DNA of 59,305 nt from Oscillospiraceae bacterium. Its GTDB lineage: Bacteria; Bacillota; Clostridia; Oscillospirales; Ruminococcaceae. Below the pieces are notes generated by a model. The model saw only the letters and a program-made list of their open reading frames with translations, did not search any database and had not been told where the DNA came from. Position numbers and translations under genes: made by a program. Shown piece by piece: positions 29,527 through 38,255 of the stretch (positions are counted from its first letter, which is position 1; every line of letters begins with the position of its first letter). Location: NCBI GenBank assembly GCA_017460835.1, contig JAFUAD010000053.1, positions 1-59,305 of the forward strand, read 5' to 3'.

Positions 29527-29765
29527 GATGCTGTAAAGACTTTTCCAAATATTCAATTTATTTCGTCAGCCTGCACAAGAAATATTCATATTTTTGATAG
29601 GGTCAGCGGGTGCTCTCCCCTGTCCGATTATCACCGATACTGTGCGATCATCTCCTTTGCGATCCGATTTGTCAGAGTTTTGTCAAATCTCGCCATAGCG
29701 GTTTGTATAAATCTGTCAAAGTGAAACCAAATCAAAAGTGCATAAAAAATTTTTTTCAAAAACAC
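29527..29765. other. AT-rich intergenic region without a gene
   Basis: About 240 bp between the minus-strand operon promoter and the ferredoxin promoter. It has several TTGACA-like words on the minus strand (for example near 29674 and 29715) but no convincing -10 partner, no hairpin and no coding potential. Confidence 0.6.
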
Positions 29766-29793
29766 TTGCTTTTTTCTGAAAATGTGATACAAT
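29766..29793 (+). promoter_or_regulatory. Ferredoxin promoter
   Basis: TTGCTT (29766-29771), 16-bp spacer, TACAAT (29788-29793), about 55 bp upstream of the ferredoxin ATG. Confidence 0.7.
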
Positions 29794-29851
29794 ATATCTT
29801 AGGGAGCCCGTAAAGAGGATCCCGTAAAACCAGAACAGGAGGTAAACAGTT

Positions 29852-30022
29852 ATGGCATATGCAATCAGTGACGCATGCATCCAGTGCGGTGCCTGTGCAG
29901 ACGCATGTCCCGTCAGCGCAATTTCCGAGGGTGAGGGCAAGTATGTAATCGACGCAGAGACCTGCCTCGAGTGCGGCGCATGCGCCGATACATGTCCTGT
30001 GGGTGCTCCGGAGCAGGCTTGA
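29852..30022 (+). CDS. 2[4Fe-4S] ferredoxin (56 residues)
   Basis: A short frame starting at ATG 29852 after CAGGAGGTAAACAGTT encodes 56 residues beginning MAYAISDACIQCGACADACP. It contains two complete CxxCxxCxxxCP cluster motifs: CIQCGACADACP (residues 9-20) and CLECGACADTCP (residues 38-49), the classic clostridial 2[4Fe-4S] ferredoxin. It carries low-potential electrons for pyruvate:ferredoxin oxidoreductase, hydrogenases and similar enzymes. It has its own promoter and a hairpin terminator. Confidence 0.97.
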   Translation: MAYAISDACIQCGACADACPVSAISEGEGKYVIDAETCLECGACADTCPVGAPEQA

Positions 30023-30071
30023 CCGCGCCGTGACCGCACCCTACTGCGGCGGGATTTCCCGAAGCACACAA

Positions 30072-30115
30072 ACAGTACGGCGGCTTTCTTTCGGAAGGCC
30101 GCTGTATTTTTGTTC
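30072..30115 (+). terminator. Ferredoxin terminator
   Basis: GCGGCTTTC (about 30080-30088) pairs with GGAAGGCCGC, followed by TGTATTTTTG. Confidence 0.75.
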
Positions 30116-30144
30116 CGGAAGCCGGAAACTTTTGAAAAAACATC

Positions 30145-30173
30145 TTGCTTTTTTTCCTGTTCTGTGATATAAT
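30145..30173 (+). promoter_or_regulatory. Promoter of the DUF4352 lipoprotein gene
   Basis: TTGCTT (30145-30150), 17-bp spacer, TATAAT (30168-30173). Confidence 0.8.
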
Positions 30174-30232
30174 AGTACATGCTGTGCAAACGGCACCGAC
30201 ATATCACCCGATACTTTAGGAGGTAATACCCG

Positions 30233-30901
30233 ATGAAATCCCTGAATGTGATGCGGCGCACCGCAGTGCTCCTGCTGACTGCCGCTCTTTTTTGCTCCGC
30301 CGGAATCCTGACAGGCTGCGGCGATAAAAGCAGTAAGGACGATGACGTCAAATTTGTCTCCGAGAATGATCCTTCCGATGAGAGAAGCGTCTACATCCCG
30401 GAGGTTCCGGACAGCAAGATCGACGAGTCTGTTCCCGGAAAGGAAACCAGCGCCGGCATCGGCTCAACGGTCGATTACGAGGGCAAGGTCACTGTCACGC
30501 TGAACCGTGTTGTCGAGATCGACGATGTCATCAAGACCGAATACCGCGTTCTGATCGCCGAGCTGACGGTCGAGAACAAATCCGACAAAAAGCTCGACTG
30601 CCAGACCCTGACCCATTTCGCGGCCAGTATCGACGGACAGATCGACCCGGAGGCGGTTCAGGATGTCCGCGCTGCGATCGCTGCGAGAAAATACTGCACC
30701 AAAACAAACAACGGGCTCAAGACTCTGAATCAGGCAATTGAGCCGGGCGAGAAGCTGACCGGCTATGTCTACCTCGGCATGCCGACCGCATGGCAGTCGC
30801 TCCAGCTCGTCTATACGCCCTACAAGTATTACAGCAATGACCGCATCATCTTTGATATTCCGGAATCCGAAGAAGAACACTATGATGTTCCGCTCGACTG
30901 A
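30233..30901 (+). CDS. DUF4352 lipoprotein
   Basis: The 222-residue product starts after AGGAGGTAATACCCG. The N-terminus is a lipoprotein signal (MKSLNVMRRTAVLLLTAAL, lipobox ILTGC with Cys at about residue 29) followed by an acidic Ser/Asp/Lys linker. The folded part, from about residue 75, is a beta-sandwich of the DUF4352 type (VTVTLNRVVEID, RVLIAELTVENKSDKKLDCQTL, IEPGEKLTGYVYLGMP). Such proteins sit on the outside of the membrane and have no known enzymatic role. It is monocistronic, bounded by its promoter and the shared hairpin at 30921. Confidence 0.82.
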   Translation: MKSLNVMRRTAVLLLTAALFCSAGILTGCGDKSSKDDDVKFVSENDPSDERSVYIPEVPDSKIDESVPGKETSAGIGSTVDYEGKVTVTLNRVVEIDDVIKTEYRVLIAELTVENKSDKKLDCQTLTHFAASIDGQIDPEAVQDVRAAIAARKYCTKTNNGLKTLNQAIEPGEKLTGYVYLGMPTAWQSLQLVYTPYKYYSNDRIIFDIPESEEEHYDVPLD

Positions 30902-30920
30902 TTCCTGCATCTGAACACAA

Positions 30921-30963
30921 AAATCCGCATACAGCGCGCTTTGGCTGTATGCGGATTTTTTAT
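30921..30963. terminator. Bidirectional terminator between lipoprotein and M23 peptidase genes
   Basis: AAATCCGCATACAGC (30921-30935) pairs perfectly with GCTGTATGCGGATTT (30944-30958), flanked by A- and T-runs on both sides. Confidence 0.92.
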
Positions 30964-31742
30964 TCTGCGGTTGTGGTCTCCGTCTGCGTACTGATACCGA
31001 GATAGCCGGCAGGATCGACATAGCGGTCATTCTGCCGCACCTCAAAGTGCAGATGCGGCTGCACGCTGCTCTCTGCCTCATTGGTGTCCCCGACCGCGCC
31101 GATGACCGTGCCGCGCGGCAGAACCTGTCCGGGCTCTGCCTTCAGCCCCTCATTTAGCCCGCAGTATTTCGTCAGGGTGCCGTCATCGTGCAGCATGGTG
31201 ACGCAGATGCCCCAGAGCGCATCGCGATCGACCTCGACGACCGTGCCGTCCATGACCGTGCAGACCTCTGTACCGGGCGCCGCGGCAATGTCAATGCCGT
31301 TGTGCGTCTGCCAGATGCCCGTGGTCTTTGATTTGACGAGCTCCCCGCTGCTGAACGGCTCAATCACATCGCCCGCAACCGGCATAACCGGTTTCTCTAC
31401 CGGCGCTGCCGTCTCTGCCGTGACGGTCGTGGTCTTTTCCGTCGTGGTCTTATGCAGCAGAGCGGCAGCCTCCTCTGCCTCCGGCGACGCCGCAGTTGTC
31501 TGCGGGCGCGCCGTTGTGGTTACGGTCGTGGTCTGCGCGGTCGTCTGTGTCTGCGGCCCGCCGGCCGAGGTCATCAGCGGCGCGGTGTATTCCGCGCGGA
31601 TGCTGCTTTCCGCAGTCTCCGGCATCTGCTTTCCGGTACCGGTATATGCATACCAGCACGCCGCACCGACCATCGCGACACTCAGCGAGAGCGCCGCATA
31701 AAATCCCTTGCCGGATGCACCGGCATTTGCTGTTTTCTTCAT
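30960..31742 (-). CDS. M23-family peptidase (LytM-like, possibly SpoIIQ-type)
   Basis: The 260-residue product has a short cytoplasmic N-terminus, one membrane span (about residues 14-33) and a long Thr/Ala-rich extracytoplasmic linker. A C-terminal M23 domain follows with both zinc motifs intact: THNGIDI (HxxxD) and PHLHFEV (HxH). M23 enzymes cut peptide cross-bridges in peptidoglycan. A single-span protein of this size with a degenerate linker fits clostridial SpoIIQ, which keeps these residues, and other sporulation genes lie in the window. The SpoIIQ link is inference; a vegetative LytM-like hydrolase is the alternative. The gene is monocistronic. Confidence 0.85.
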   Translation of the reverse strand: MKKTANAGASGKGFYAALSLSVAMVGAACWYAYTGTGKQMPETAESSIRAEYTAPLMTSAGGPQTQTTAQTTTVTTTARPQTTAASPEAEEAAALLHKTTTEKTTTVTAETAAPVEKPVMPVAGDVIEPFSSGELVKSKTTGIWQTHNGIDIAAAPGTEVCTVMDGTVVEVDRDALWGICVTMLHDDGTLTKYCGLNEGLKAEPGQVLPRGTVIGAVGDTNEAESSVQPHLHFEVRQNDRYVDPAGYLGISTQTETTTAE

Positions 31743-32044
31743 ATCAATCGCCTTTCTCCGTTTGATGCCTGCCGCAAGCCAGCTCCTGCATCAGATTCTT
31801 TGGATGAAGCCATGCGATCGGCTTTCAAAAGCTATTCTGACCGAAAAAATCCGCTTTATTCAGCAAATGCAAAAATAAGCAGCAATCCGGTCGCATGATT
31901 TTTGAACACCGGGCGGGTTTTGCCCAAATTTTGAGCAATGTCAGTTCCGTGACCAAAAACCAGACGCAGAGAGGCGCTTTGCCCGTTGCAGAATTCCGCA
32001 GTCTGCTGTATGATAATACCAGACACGGAAAGGATGTGAACGGT
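31743..32044. other. Intergenic region with the DUF308-operon promoter
   Basis: About 300 bp between divergent genes. A promoter for the rightward operon is clear at 31986-32014 (TTGCAG, 17-bp spacer, TATGAT). No sigma-A promoter for the leftward M23 gene was found, which would fit a sporulation sigma factor but does not prove it. No gene or hairpin of note otherwise. Confidence 0.6.
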
Positions 32045-32662
32045 ATGCAGAATATGCAGCATCTCAGAAAGGTACGGTCCGTTGCCCCGATGCAGACGGC
32101 AAAGACCGGATATATTATTGTATCCCTGCTGCTCTGTGCGGTGGGGCTGTTTCTCATGTTCCGGCCGGATACCGGTTCGGCGTGGATCGGCAATGTCGCG
32201 GGCATACTGCTGATTCTGTTCGGCGTCATCAAGATCATCGGCTACTGCTCGAAGGATCTCTACCGGCTGGCGTTTCAGTTTGACCTTGCATTCGGCATTC
32301 TGCTGCTGGTGCTCGGCATCGTGATTCTCACAAAGCCCGAAAACCTGCTGAATTTCCTTTGCGTGGTCACAGGGCTGTATGTCACCGCAGACAGCCTGAT
32401 GAAGCTGCAAACCGCCAATGATGCACGAGCCTTCGGCATCCGGACATGGTGGGTCATCCTGCTGACGGCAGTGCTCACCGGCGCGGTCGGCGTCCTGCTG
32501 ATGCTGCGCCCGGGCGAGAGCGTCTCGCTGATGATCCGGATTCTCGGCGGCGTGCTGGTCGCCGAGGGCGCTCTGAATCTCATCACGGTGCTGATGACCG
32601 TGAAGATCGTGCAGAACCAGAAGCCGGACATCATTGACGTACAGAGTGAGGAAGGAGACTGA
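32045..32662 (+). CDS. DUF308 (HdeD-like) membrane protein
   Basis: The 205-residue product has six hydrophobic segments in the DUF308/HdeD pattern (IIVSLLLCAVGLFLMFRP, GNVAGILLILFGVIKIIGY, DLAFGILLLVLGIVIL, GAVGVLLMLRPGESV, RILGGVLVAEGALNLI), with the recurring L-x-x-G-x-x-L-x-x-P motifs of the family. The ATG at 32045 follows GGAAAGGATG; an upstream frame extension covers the promoter and is rejected. Function in this family is unclear (acid-stress membrane proteins in enterics). It is four bases upstream of the MMPL transporter gene and therefore part of its operon. Confidence 0.82.
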   Translation: MQNMQHLRKVRSVAPMQTAKTGYIIVSLLLCAVGLFLMFRPDTGSAWIGNVAGILLILFGVIKIIGYCSKDLYRLAFQFDLAFGILLLVLGIVILTKPENLLNFLCVVTGLYVTADSLMKLQTANDARAFGIRTWWVILLTAVLTGAVGVLLMLRPGESVSLMIRILGGVLVAEGALNLITVLMTVKIVQNQKPDIIDVQSEEGD

Positions 32663-32666
32663 CCGT

Positions 32667-34781
32667 ATGCTGAAATTCGGTGAATGGATCGCAAAGCACA
32701 AAAGCATTGTGCTGATTGTCGGGATTCTGCTTTTGATCCCCTCTGCGATCGGATACCTCAACACAAGGGTAAATTACGATATTCTTTCGTATCTGCCAAA
32801 GGATATCAATACGATGGTCGGGCAGGATATCCTGATCGACGACTTCGGAAAGGGCGGCTTTTCGTTCGTGCTGCTGGACGGCATGCCCGAAAAGGATGTC
32901 CGGAAAACGGCAGACAAAATCGCGGAGATCGACGGCGTTGCGGATGTGCTCTGCTACGAATCCCTGACGGATATGCGCATTCCGAAGGAAATGCTGCCGG
33001 AAAAGATCGACAGCTTCCTGAACAAGGGTGATACCACGATGATTGCGGTATTCTTCAGCGGCAGTACATCGGCGGACTCCACCCTCGACGCAATCGACAA
33101 AATGCGGGAGATCACCTCCGAGCAGTGCTTTATCAGCGGCATGTCCGCCGTGACTGCGGATATGAAGCACCTGACCGAGAGCGAAACACTGATCTACGCG
33201 GTCATCGCGGTGATTCTGACAAGCACCGTGCTGATCCTGACAATGGATTCGTTCCTGATTCCGCTGTTCTTCATGCTCTCGATCGGCTTTGCGGTCGTCT
33301 GGAATCTCGGCAGCAACTTTTTCTTCGGCGAGATCTCGTTCGTCACACAGGCGCTTGCGATGGTGCTCCAGCTCGGCGTGACGATGGACTATTCCATTTT
33401 CCTCTGGCACAGCTACAAGGAGCAGCAGCTTTCGTATCCGAACAGCAAGGCGGATGCAATGGCGCACGCGATCGCCAACACGGTCGCCGCGGTCGTCAGC
33501 AGCTCGTTTACGACAGTCGCGGGCTTCCTCGCGATGTGCTTCATGAGCTTCACGCTCGGTCTTGACCTCGGCATCGTCATGGCAAAGGGCGTCATCTTCG
33601 GCGTGATTGCCTGCGTGACCGTCCTGCCGGCGCTGATCCTGATGTTCGAGAATGCGATCACCAAAACCTCGCACAAGGTCATTCTCCCGAAATTCCAGAA
33701 GCTCTCCGGCTTTATCGTCGATCACTCCGGCATCTTCATCACTGCGGCGATCGCACTGCTGATTCCGGCGTTCTTCGGCTACAAGAATTACGATGTGTAC
33801 TACAATCTCGACAGCACGCTGCCGGCTGACCTGCAAAGCGTGGTCGCGAACACCAAGCTCACCGACGAATACAACATGAACAGCACGCACATGCTGCTGG
33901 TCAGATCGGACATGAGCGCAAAGGATGCAGCAAACATGCTGCACGAGATGCAGAATGTCGAGGGCGTGGAATTCACGCTCGGCTTCAATTCGCTGGTCGG
34001 CCCCGCAATTCCGGAGGAGTTCATTCCGGATAACGTCAAAAGCATGCTGAAAAGCGAAGACTGGCAGCTTATGCTGATCGGCTCGGAATACAAGGTCGCG
34101 ACCGACGAGGTCAATACGCAGATCGCCTCTCTGAACGATATCGTGCAGAAATACGATCAAAACGGCATGCTGATCGGCGAAGCCCCCGCAACAAAGGATC
34201 TGATCGACATTACCAATCACGACTTCCAGGTCGTCAGCATTCTGTCGATCGCGGTCATCTTCCTGATTATCGCGCTGAATTTCAAATCACTGGTGCTGCC
34301 GGTCATTCTGGTCGCGGTGATCGAGCTTGCAATCTTCATCAATCTCGGCATCGCATATTTCACCGGAACCTCGCTGCCGTTCATCGCATCGGTCGTTATC
34401 GGCACGATTCAGCTCGGCGCAACGGTGGACTACGCGATTCTGATGACCACCCGCTACCGCACAGAGCGCAGCAGCGGCAAGGAGAAGAAGGAATCCGTCA
34501 GCATCGCGCTGAAAACCTCCGTGCAGTCGGTCATCACCTCGGCGCTCGGCTTCTTCGCTGCAACGATCGGCGTCGGTGTGTATTCCGATATCGGCATGAT
34601 CTCCTCGCTGTGCATGCTGCTGGCACGCGGCGCGCTGATCTCGATGGTTGTCGTCATCACCGTCCTGCCCTCGATGTTCATGGTGTTCGATAAGGCCATC
34701 TGCAAGACGAGCGCAGGCTTTTCCCCGAAAAATTCCGAGAAGCAGAAGAAAAAGCAGCTTGTTCCGGCAGCTTCGCACTGA
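32667..34781 (+). CDS. MMPL/RND-superfamily transporter
   Basis: The 704-residue product has the RND layout: one N-terminal span, an external domain, a five-span bundle, a second external domain and a second bundle. The two family signatures with the membrane-embedded Asp-Tyr pair are present, GVTMDYSIFLWHSY (about residues 233-246) and GATVDYAILMTTRY (about 588-601), consistent with proton-driven export. Related proteins move lipids or hydrophobic compounds. The ATG at 32667 follows GAAGGAGACTGACCGT. It lies between DUF308 and the heptad-repeat protein, and a TetR regulator is convergent downstream. Substrate unknown. Confidence 0.92.
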   Translation: MLKFGEWIAKHKSIVLIVGILLLIPSAIGYLNTRVNYDILSYLPKDINTMVGQDILIDDFGKGGFSFVLLDGMPEKDVRKTADKIAEIDGVADVLCYESLTDMRIPKEMLPEKIDSFLNKGDTTMIAVFFSGSTSADSTLDAIDKMREITSEQCFISGMSAVTADMKHLTESETLIYAVIAVILTSTVLILTMDSFLIPLFFMLSIGFAVVWNLGSNFFFGEISFVTQALAMVLQLGVTMDYSIFLWHSYKEQQLSYPNSKADAMAHAIANTVAAVVSSSFTTVAGFLAMCFMSFTLGLDLGIVMAKGVIFGVIACVTVLPALILMFENAITKTSHKVILPKFQKLSGFIVDHSGIFITAAIALLIPAFFGYKNYDVYYNLDSTLPADLQSVVANTKLTDEYNMNSTHMLLVRSDMSAKDAANMLHEMQNVEGVEFTLGFNSLVGPAIPEEFIPDNVKSMLKSEDWQLMLIGSEYKVATDEVNTQIASLNDIVQKYDQNGMLIGEAPATKDLIDITNHDFQVVSILSIAVIFLIIALNFKSLVLPVILVAVIELAIFINLGIAYFTGTSLPFIASVVIGTIQLGATVDYAILMTTRYRTERSSGKEKKESVSIALKTSVQSVITSALGFFAATIGVGVYSDIGMISSLCMLLARGALISMVVVITVLPSMFMVFDKAICKTSAGFSPKNSEKQKKKQLVPAASH

Positions 34782-34807
34782 CAGTGGATAAAAGGAGTGT
34801 GTGTATC

Positions 34808-37474
34808 ATGAAAAACATGAAGAAATACAGAAAATATCTTGCGAGCGTGCTCGCGATCCTGATTACCGCCGGGCTGACCGGCACCTTCGCCTATGCGAAG
34901 AACAGCGATTCTAAAAATGACACGGTGATCGAAACAGCGGCACTGGAGGACACGGCGGAGGCCGTTGCCAGCCGCAGCGCCTCAGAGCTTGCCGCGGAAA
35001 AGGATGAAACCGTGTATGTCATCGCAAATGCAGACGGCACGGTCGATAAGATCATCGTCAGCGACTGGCTCCGCAACGGTACCGGCGCGGACGAGATGCA
35101 GGATGTATCCAATCTGACGGACATCACAAATGTGAAATCCGATGCCGGGTATGAAATGAACGGCGACGGCGCGATCGTCTGGGATACAAAGGGCGAGGAC
35201 CTCTATTATCAGGGCATCAGTGAAAATGAGCTGCCGGTCGATCTGCGCGTGACCTATCTGCTCGACGGTCAGCCGATCTCCGCTGAGGAGCTCGCGGGCA
35301 AAAGCGGCAAAGTGACCATCCGCTATTCATATCAGAACAATCAGTACCAGACCGTTACCATCAACGGAAAGCAGGAGAAAATCTATGTGCCGTTCGGCAT
35401 GCTGACCGGCATGATCCTCGATAACGAAAAATTCAGCAATATCACAGTCAACAACGGCAAGATCATCAGCGACGGCAGCCGCACGATCGTCGCGGGCTTC
35501 GCACTTCCGGGGCTCCAGGAGAATCTCGCACTCGACCCGGAGCAGATTCAGCTCCCGGAAACAGTGGAAATTACGGCGGATGTCACCGATTTTGAGCTCG
35601 GCATGACAGTTTCGATCGCGGCAAACGGGCTGTTCAATGACATTGACACCGAAAATCTCAGCAGTCTGGATGATCTGACTGATGGGCTCTCGCAGATGAC
35701 CGATGCAATGGAGCAGCTCATGGACGGCAGCTCGGCGCTCTATGACGGGCTGGCTACGCTGCTGGATAAGTCGCAGGAGCTCGCAAACGGCATTCATCAG
35801 CTCGCAGACGGCGCAGGAGCACTGAAAACCGGCGCAGATTCGCTCGCAGACGGCGCAGAATCGCTGAAAGCAGGAACCGGCAGTCTGGCGGCAGGCGCAG
35901 AAACGCTCAAGGACGGCACCGGCGCACTGGCAGACGGCGCAGGTCAGCTCAGCGACGGCGCTGCACAGCTCAGCGAGGGTGCCGGCACACTCACGGACGG
36001 TGCGGCTGCACTCAGCGACGGCACCGGCTCGCTGAAGGACGGTACGGCACAGCTTGCAGGCGGCAGCACACAGCTCCAGAGCGGCGCGGCACAGCTCTCC
36101 GAGGGCTTGCAGATGCTGACGGAGAATAATGACGCGCTCAACAGCGGCGCAAAGCAGGTGTTTGATACGCTGCTCGCAACTGCAAATACGCAGATTGCTG
36201 CGGCCGGGCTGAATGCACCGGCACTGACCGTTGAAAATTACGCGGAGACGCTGAATGCCGTGATCGCGGCGCTCGATCAGGATGCAGTGTATCAGAATGC
36301 GCTCTCGCAGGTGACCGAAGCCGTCGAGGCAAAGCGGGATTACATCACCGGTCAGGTCACGGCAGCGGTCGAGGCACAGGTACGCGAGCAGGTGCTCGCA
36401 GCCGTAACCGAACAGGTCGGGGCTGCGGTAAAGCAGCAGGTTCTTGCAAATGAGGCAGCAATCCGCGAGGCTGTGATCCAGCAGGCGGCGGGCATGTCCG
36501 CAGAGCAGTATGCACAGGCAGTGCAGGCGGGGATGATCCCCGAGGCACAGCAGCAGGCAATCGAAGCCGCCGTGCAGAATACAATTGAAAGCAAGATCGC
36601 AGAGCAGATGCAGTCCGAAGCCGTACAGGCGCAGATCTCCGCTCTGACCGAGCAGAATACCGCTGCACAGATGCAGTCTGACGCCGTAAAGCAGACGATC
36701 GCGCAGAACACGGAGGCACAGGTGCAGAAGGCAATCGCGGATACGATGGCAAGCGATGAGATTCAGCAGAAGCTCGCGGCGGCATCCGCAGGCGCACAGT
36801 CTCTGATCGCGCTGAAAACCCAGCTTGACAGCTACAATGCATTCTATCTCGGCTTGCAGCAGTATACCGCGGGCGTTGCCTCTGCCGCGAACGGTGCCGC
36901 GGAGCTAAAGGCCGGCGTCGATTCCTTGCAGGCAGGCGCACAGCAGGTCGATGCGGGCGCAGAGCAGGTCAATGCAGGCGCGGCACAGCTTGCAGTCGGT
37001 GCGGGCGCACTGAAGGCCGGTGCCGATTCCCTGAACCTCGGCGCTTCCGATCTCAATGCCGGCGCTGCGCAGGTTGACGGCGGAGCCGCATCGCTTGCGG
37101 CCGGTGCCAAGCAGCTCGACGGCGGCGCAGAATCGCTGAGAAGCGGAGCAAAGCAGCTCGCCGACGGTGCCGCGGCGCTGTATGACGGCATCCTCAAGCT
37201 CGACAACGGCGCACCGGCACTCGTGGACGGCGTATCGCAGCTCAAGGACGGCGCAATGTCGCTCTCCGAGGGACTGCAAAAGTTCAATGAGGAGGGGCTT
37301 CAGGCGCTGACTAATGCAATCGACGGCAATCTGACTGAAACGCTGGAGCGCTTCCGCGCAACGGTCGATGTCTCAAAGACCTACCGTTCCTTCTCCGGCC
37401 TTGATGACAGCATGGACGGCGAAGTGAAGTTCATCTACAAAACGGCGGAAATCCCCGCAAAAAAGGAAGACTGA
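34808..37474 (+). CDS. Secreted Leu-x-x-Gly heptad-repeat protein (YhgE/Pip-like)
   Basis: The 888-residue product starts at ATG 34808 after AAAGGAG. It has a signal or anchor helix (about residues 8-27) and a 240-residue beta-rich N-terminal domain. Two long blocks of seven-residue repeats of the form LxxGAxx follow (about 330-430 and 690-820; DGAESLKAGTGSLAAGAETL is typical), separated by a Gln/Glu/Ala-rich coiled coil (about 500-640). The Leu/Gly heptads match those of YhgE/Pip-type proteins, which usually follow or are fused to MMPL transporters. Here the C-terminus has no membrane span. It probably forms a long rod spanning the wall next to the transporter; that is inference. Compositional repeats make the DNA here repetitive. 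Confidence 0.88.
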   Translation: MKNMKKYRKYLASVLAILITAGLTGTFAYAKNSDSKNDTVIETAALEDTAEAVASRSASELAAEKDETVYVIANADGTVDKIIVSDWLRNGTGADEMQDVSNLTDITNVKSDAGYEMNGDGAIVWDTKGEDLYYQGISENELPVDLRVTYLLDGQPISAEELAGKSGKVTIRYSYQNNQYQTVTINGKQEKIYVPFGMLTGMILDNEKFSNITVNNGKIISDGSRTIVAGFALPGLQENLALDPEQIQLPETVEITADVTDFELGMTVSIAANGLFNDIDTENLSSLDDLTDGLSQMTDAMEQLMDGSSALYDGLATLLDKSQELANGIHQLADGAGALKTGADSLADGAESLKAGTGSLAAGAETLKDGTGALADGAGQLSDGAAQLSEGAGTLTDGAAALSDGTGSLKDGTAQLAGGSTQLQSGAAQLSEGLQMLTENNDALNSGAKQVFDTLLATANTQIAAAGLNAPALTVENYAETLNAVIAALDQDAVYQNALSQVTEAVEAKRDYITGQVTAAVEAQVREQVLAAVTEQVGAAVKQQVLANEAAIREAVIQQAAGMSAEQYAQAVQAGMIPEAQQQAIEAAVQNTIESKIAEQMQSEAVQAQISALTEQNTAAQMQSDAVKQTIAQNTEAQVQKAIADTMASDEIQQKLAAASAGAQSLIALKTQLDSYNAFYLGLQQYTAGVASAANGAAELKAGVDSLQAGAQQVDAGAEQVNAGAAQLAVGAGALKAGADSLNLGASDLNAGAAQVDGGAASLAAGAKQLDGGAESLRSGAKQLADGAAALYDGILKLDNGAPALVDGVSQLKDGAMSLSEGLQKFNEEGLQALTNAIDGNLTETLERFRATVDVSKTYRSFSGLDDSMDGEVKFIYKTAEIPAKKED

Positions 37475-37492
37475 ACCGCTTTTATGATACAC

Positions 37493-37545
37493 ACACGGCC
37501 GGGGCCTCATGCGACATGCATGGGGCTCCGGCCGTTTTCATCGGC
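37493..37545 (+). terminator. Terminator of the DUF308-MMPL operon
   Basis: ACGGCCGGGGCCTCATG and CATGGGGCTCCGGCCGT (about 37496-37536) form a long hairpin with minor mismatches, followed by TTTTC. Confidence 0.8.
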
Positions 37546-37556
37546 TGCCGATATAC

Positions 37557-37592
37557 AAAGCGGCGGGGTCACATACGATCCCGCCGCTTTTT
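37557..37592. terminator. Bidirectional terminator facing tetR
   Basis: AAGCGGCGGGGTC and GATCCCGCCGCTT form a strong stem with A-rich and T-rich flanks. It terminates the leftward tetR gene and backs up the operon terminator at 37493. Confidence 0.85.
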
Positions 37593-37600
37593 CTCAGTAT

Positions 37601-38164
37601 TCAGCTTCCGTTTTCGGCACAGCGCGCCAGTATTTCCTCCGCCATGCCCTTTTTCAGCTCACAGAGCCGGTGAATATCCGACTGAATATCCGCGTGCATC
37701 CCCGTCCGGATCCACTCCGTCGTCATGCCGAAGCAAGCGCATTTATAGAACTGGATCACAATGCGCTTGTCGTCCGGATTCACCGCCGTCCCCGCGGTCA
37801 GCTTGTCAAAATATTTCGTCACGACTGCCTCGGAAACCTGCCAGAGATAGTGCTCATACAGCTCCCGGTTGACCGAGTTGTAAATGTGCATAATTGCGCG
37901 CTTATTCTGCCGCGTAAACTGCATCACGGCGATCAGGCAGTCCTCGATCGAATCAACGGACGGATACTCCTCGATGATCTGCGTCGCTTCCTCCGTGATG
38001 ATCTCCTCCAGCAGTGTCGGCATATCCGCATAATGATAATAAAACGAATTCCGGTTGATGCCGCAGTCCTCGACGATATCGCGCACCGTGATCTGCTTCA
38101 TCGGGCGCTCGTTCAGCAGCTTGACAAAGGATTGTTTGATGGCTGTCTTGGTAAAATTCGGCAT
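37601..38164 (-). CDS. TetR/AcrR-family transcriptional regulator
   Basis: The 187-residue product has an N-terminal TetR helix-turn-helix (about residues 6-50: KTAIKQSFVKLL, ITVRDIVEDCGINRNSFYYHY). The C-terminal domain carries a TetR_C_3-like pattern (DCLIAVMQFTRQNKRAIMHIYNS, VIQFYKCACFGMTTEWIRTG). It most likely represses the convergent MMPL operon and itself in response to a small ligand, as TetR proteins next to RND pumps often do; this is inference, as the two transcripts converge. It has its own promoter at 38189-38217, and GGGAGGAG upstream of the ATG. Confidence 0.9.
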   Translation of the reverse strand: MPNFTKTAIKQSFVKLLNERPMKQITVRDIVEDCGINRNSFYYHYADMPTLLEEIITEEATQIIEEYPSVDSIEDCLIAVMQFTRQNKRAIMHIYNSVNRELYEHYLWQVSEAVVTKYFDKLTAGTAVNPDDKRIVIQFYKCACFGMTTEWIRTGMHADIQSDIHRLCELKKGMAEEILARCAENGS

Positions 38165-38188
38165 ATCAAAGACTCCTCCCTCATATGA

Positions 38189-38217
38189 ATTATATCATAA
38201 TACGGGAGAAAATGCAA
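38189..38217 (-). promoter_or_regulatory. tetR promoter
   Basis: Minus strand TTGCAT (38212-38217), 17-bp spacer, TATAAT (38189-38194). The -10 lies in an AT-rich near-palindrome (ATGAATTATATCAT, 38183-38196) that could be an autoregulatory site. Confidence 0.8.
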
Positions 38218-38255
38218 GTGCCGTTCGGTCAAATTCGGTGAATTGTCCGGTTTTT

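Noticed and set aside
32631-34220. 529-codon minus-strand frame opposite the MMPL transporter
   Set aside because: Shadow of a transporter with clear RND signatures; low-complexity Asp/His/Arg sequence.
35790-37260. Repeated DNA resembling a CRISPR or satellite array
   Set aside because: The repeats are in frame and encode LxxGAxx heptads in a secreted protein; units vary and there are no spacers.
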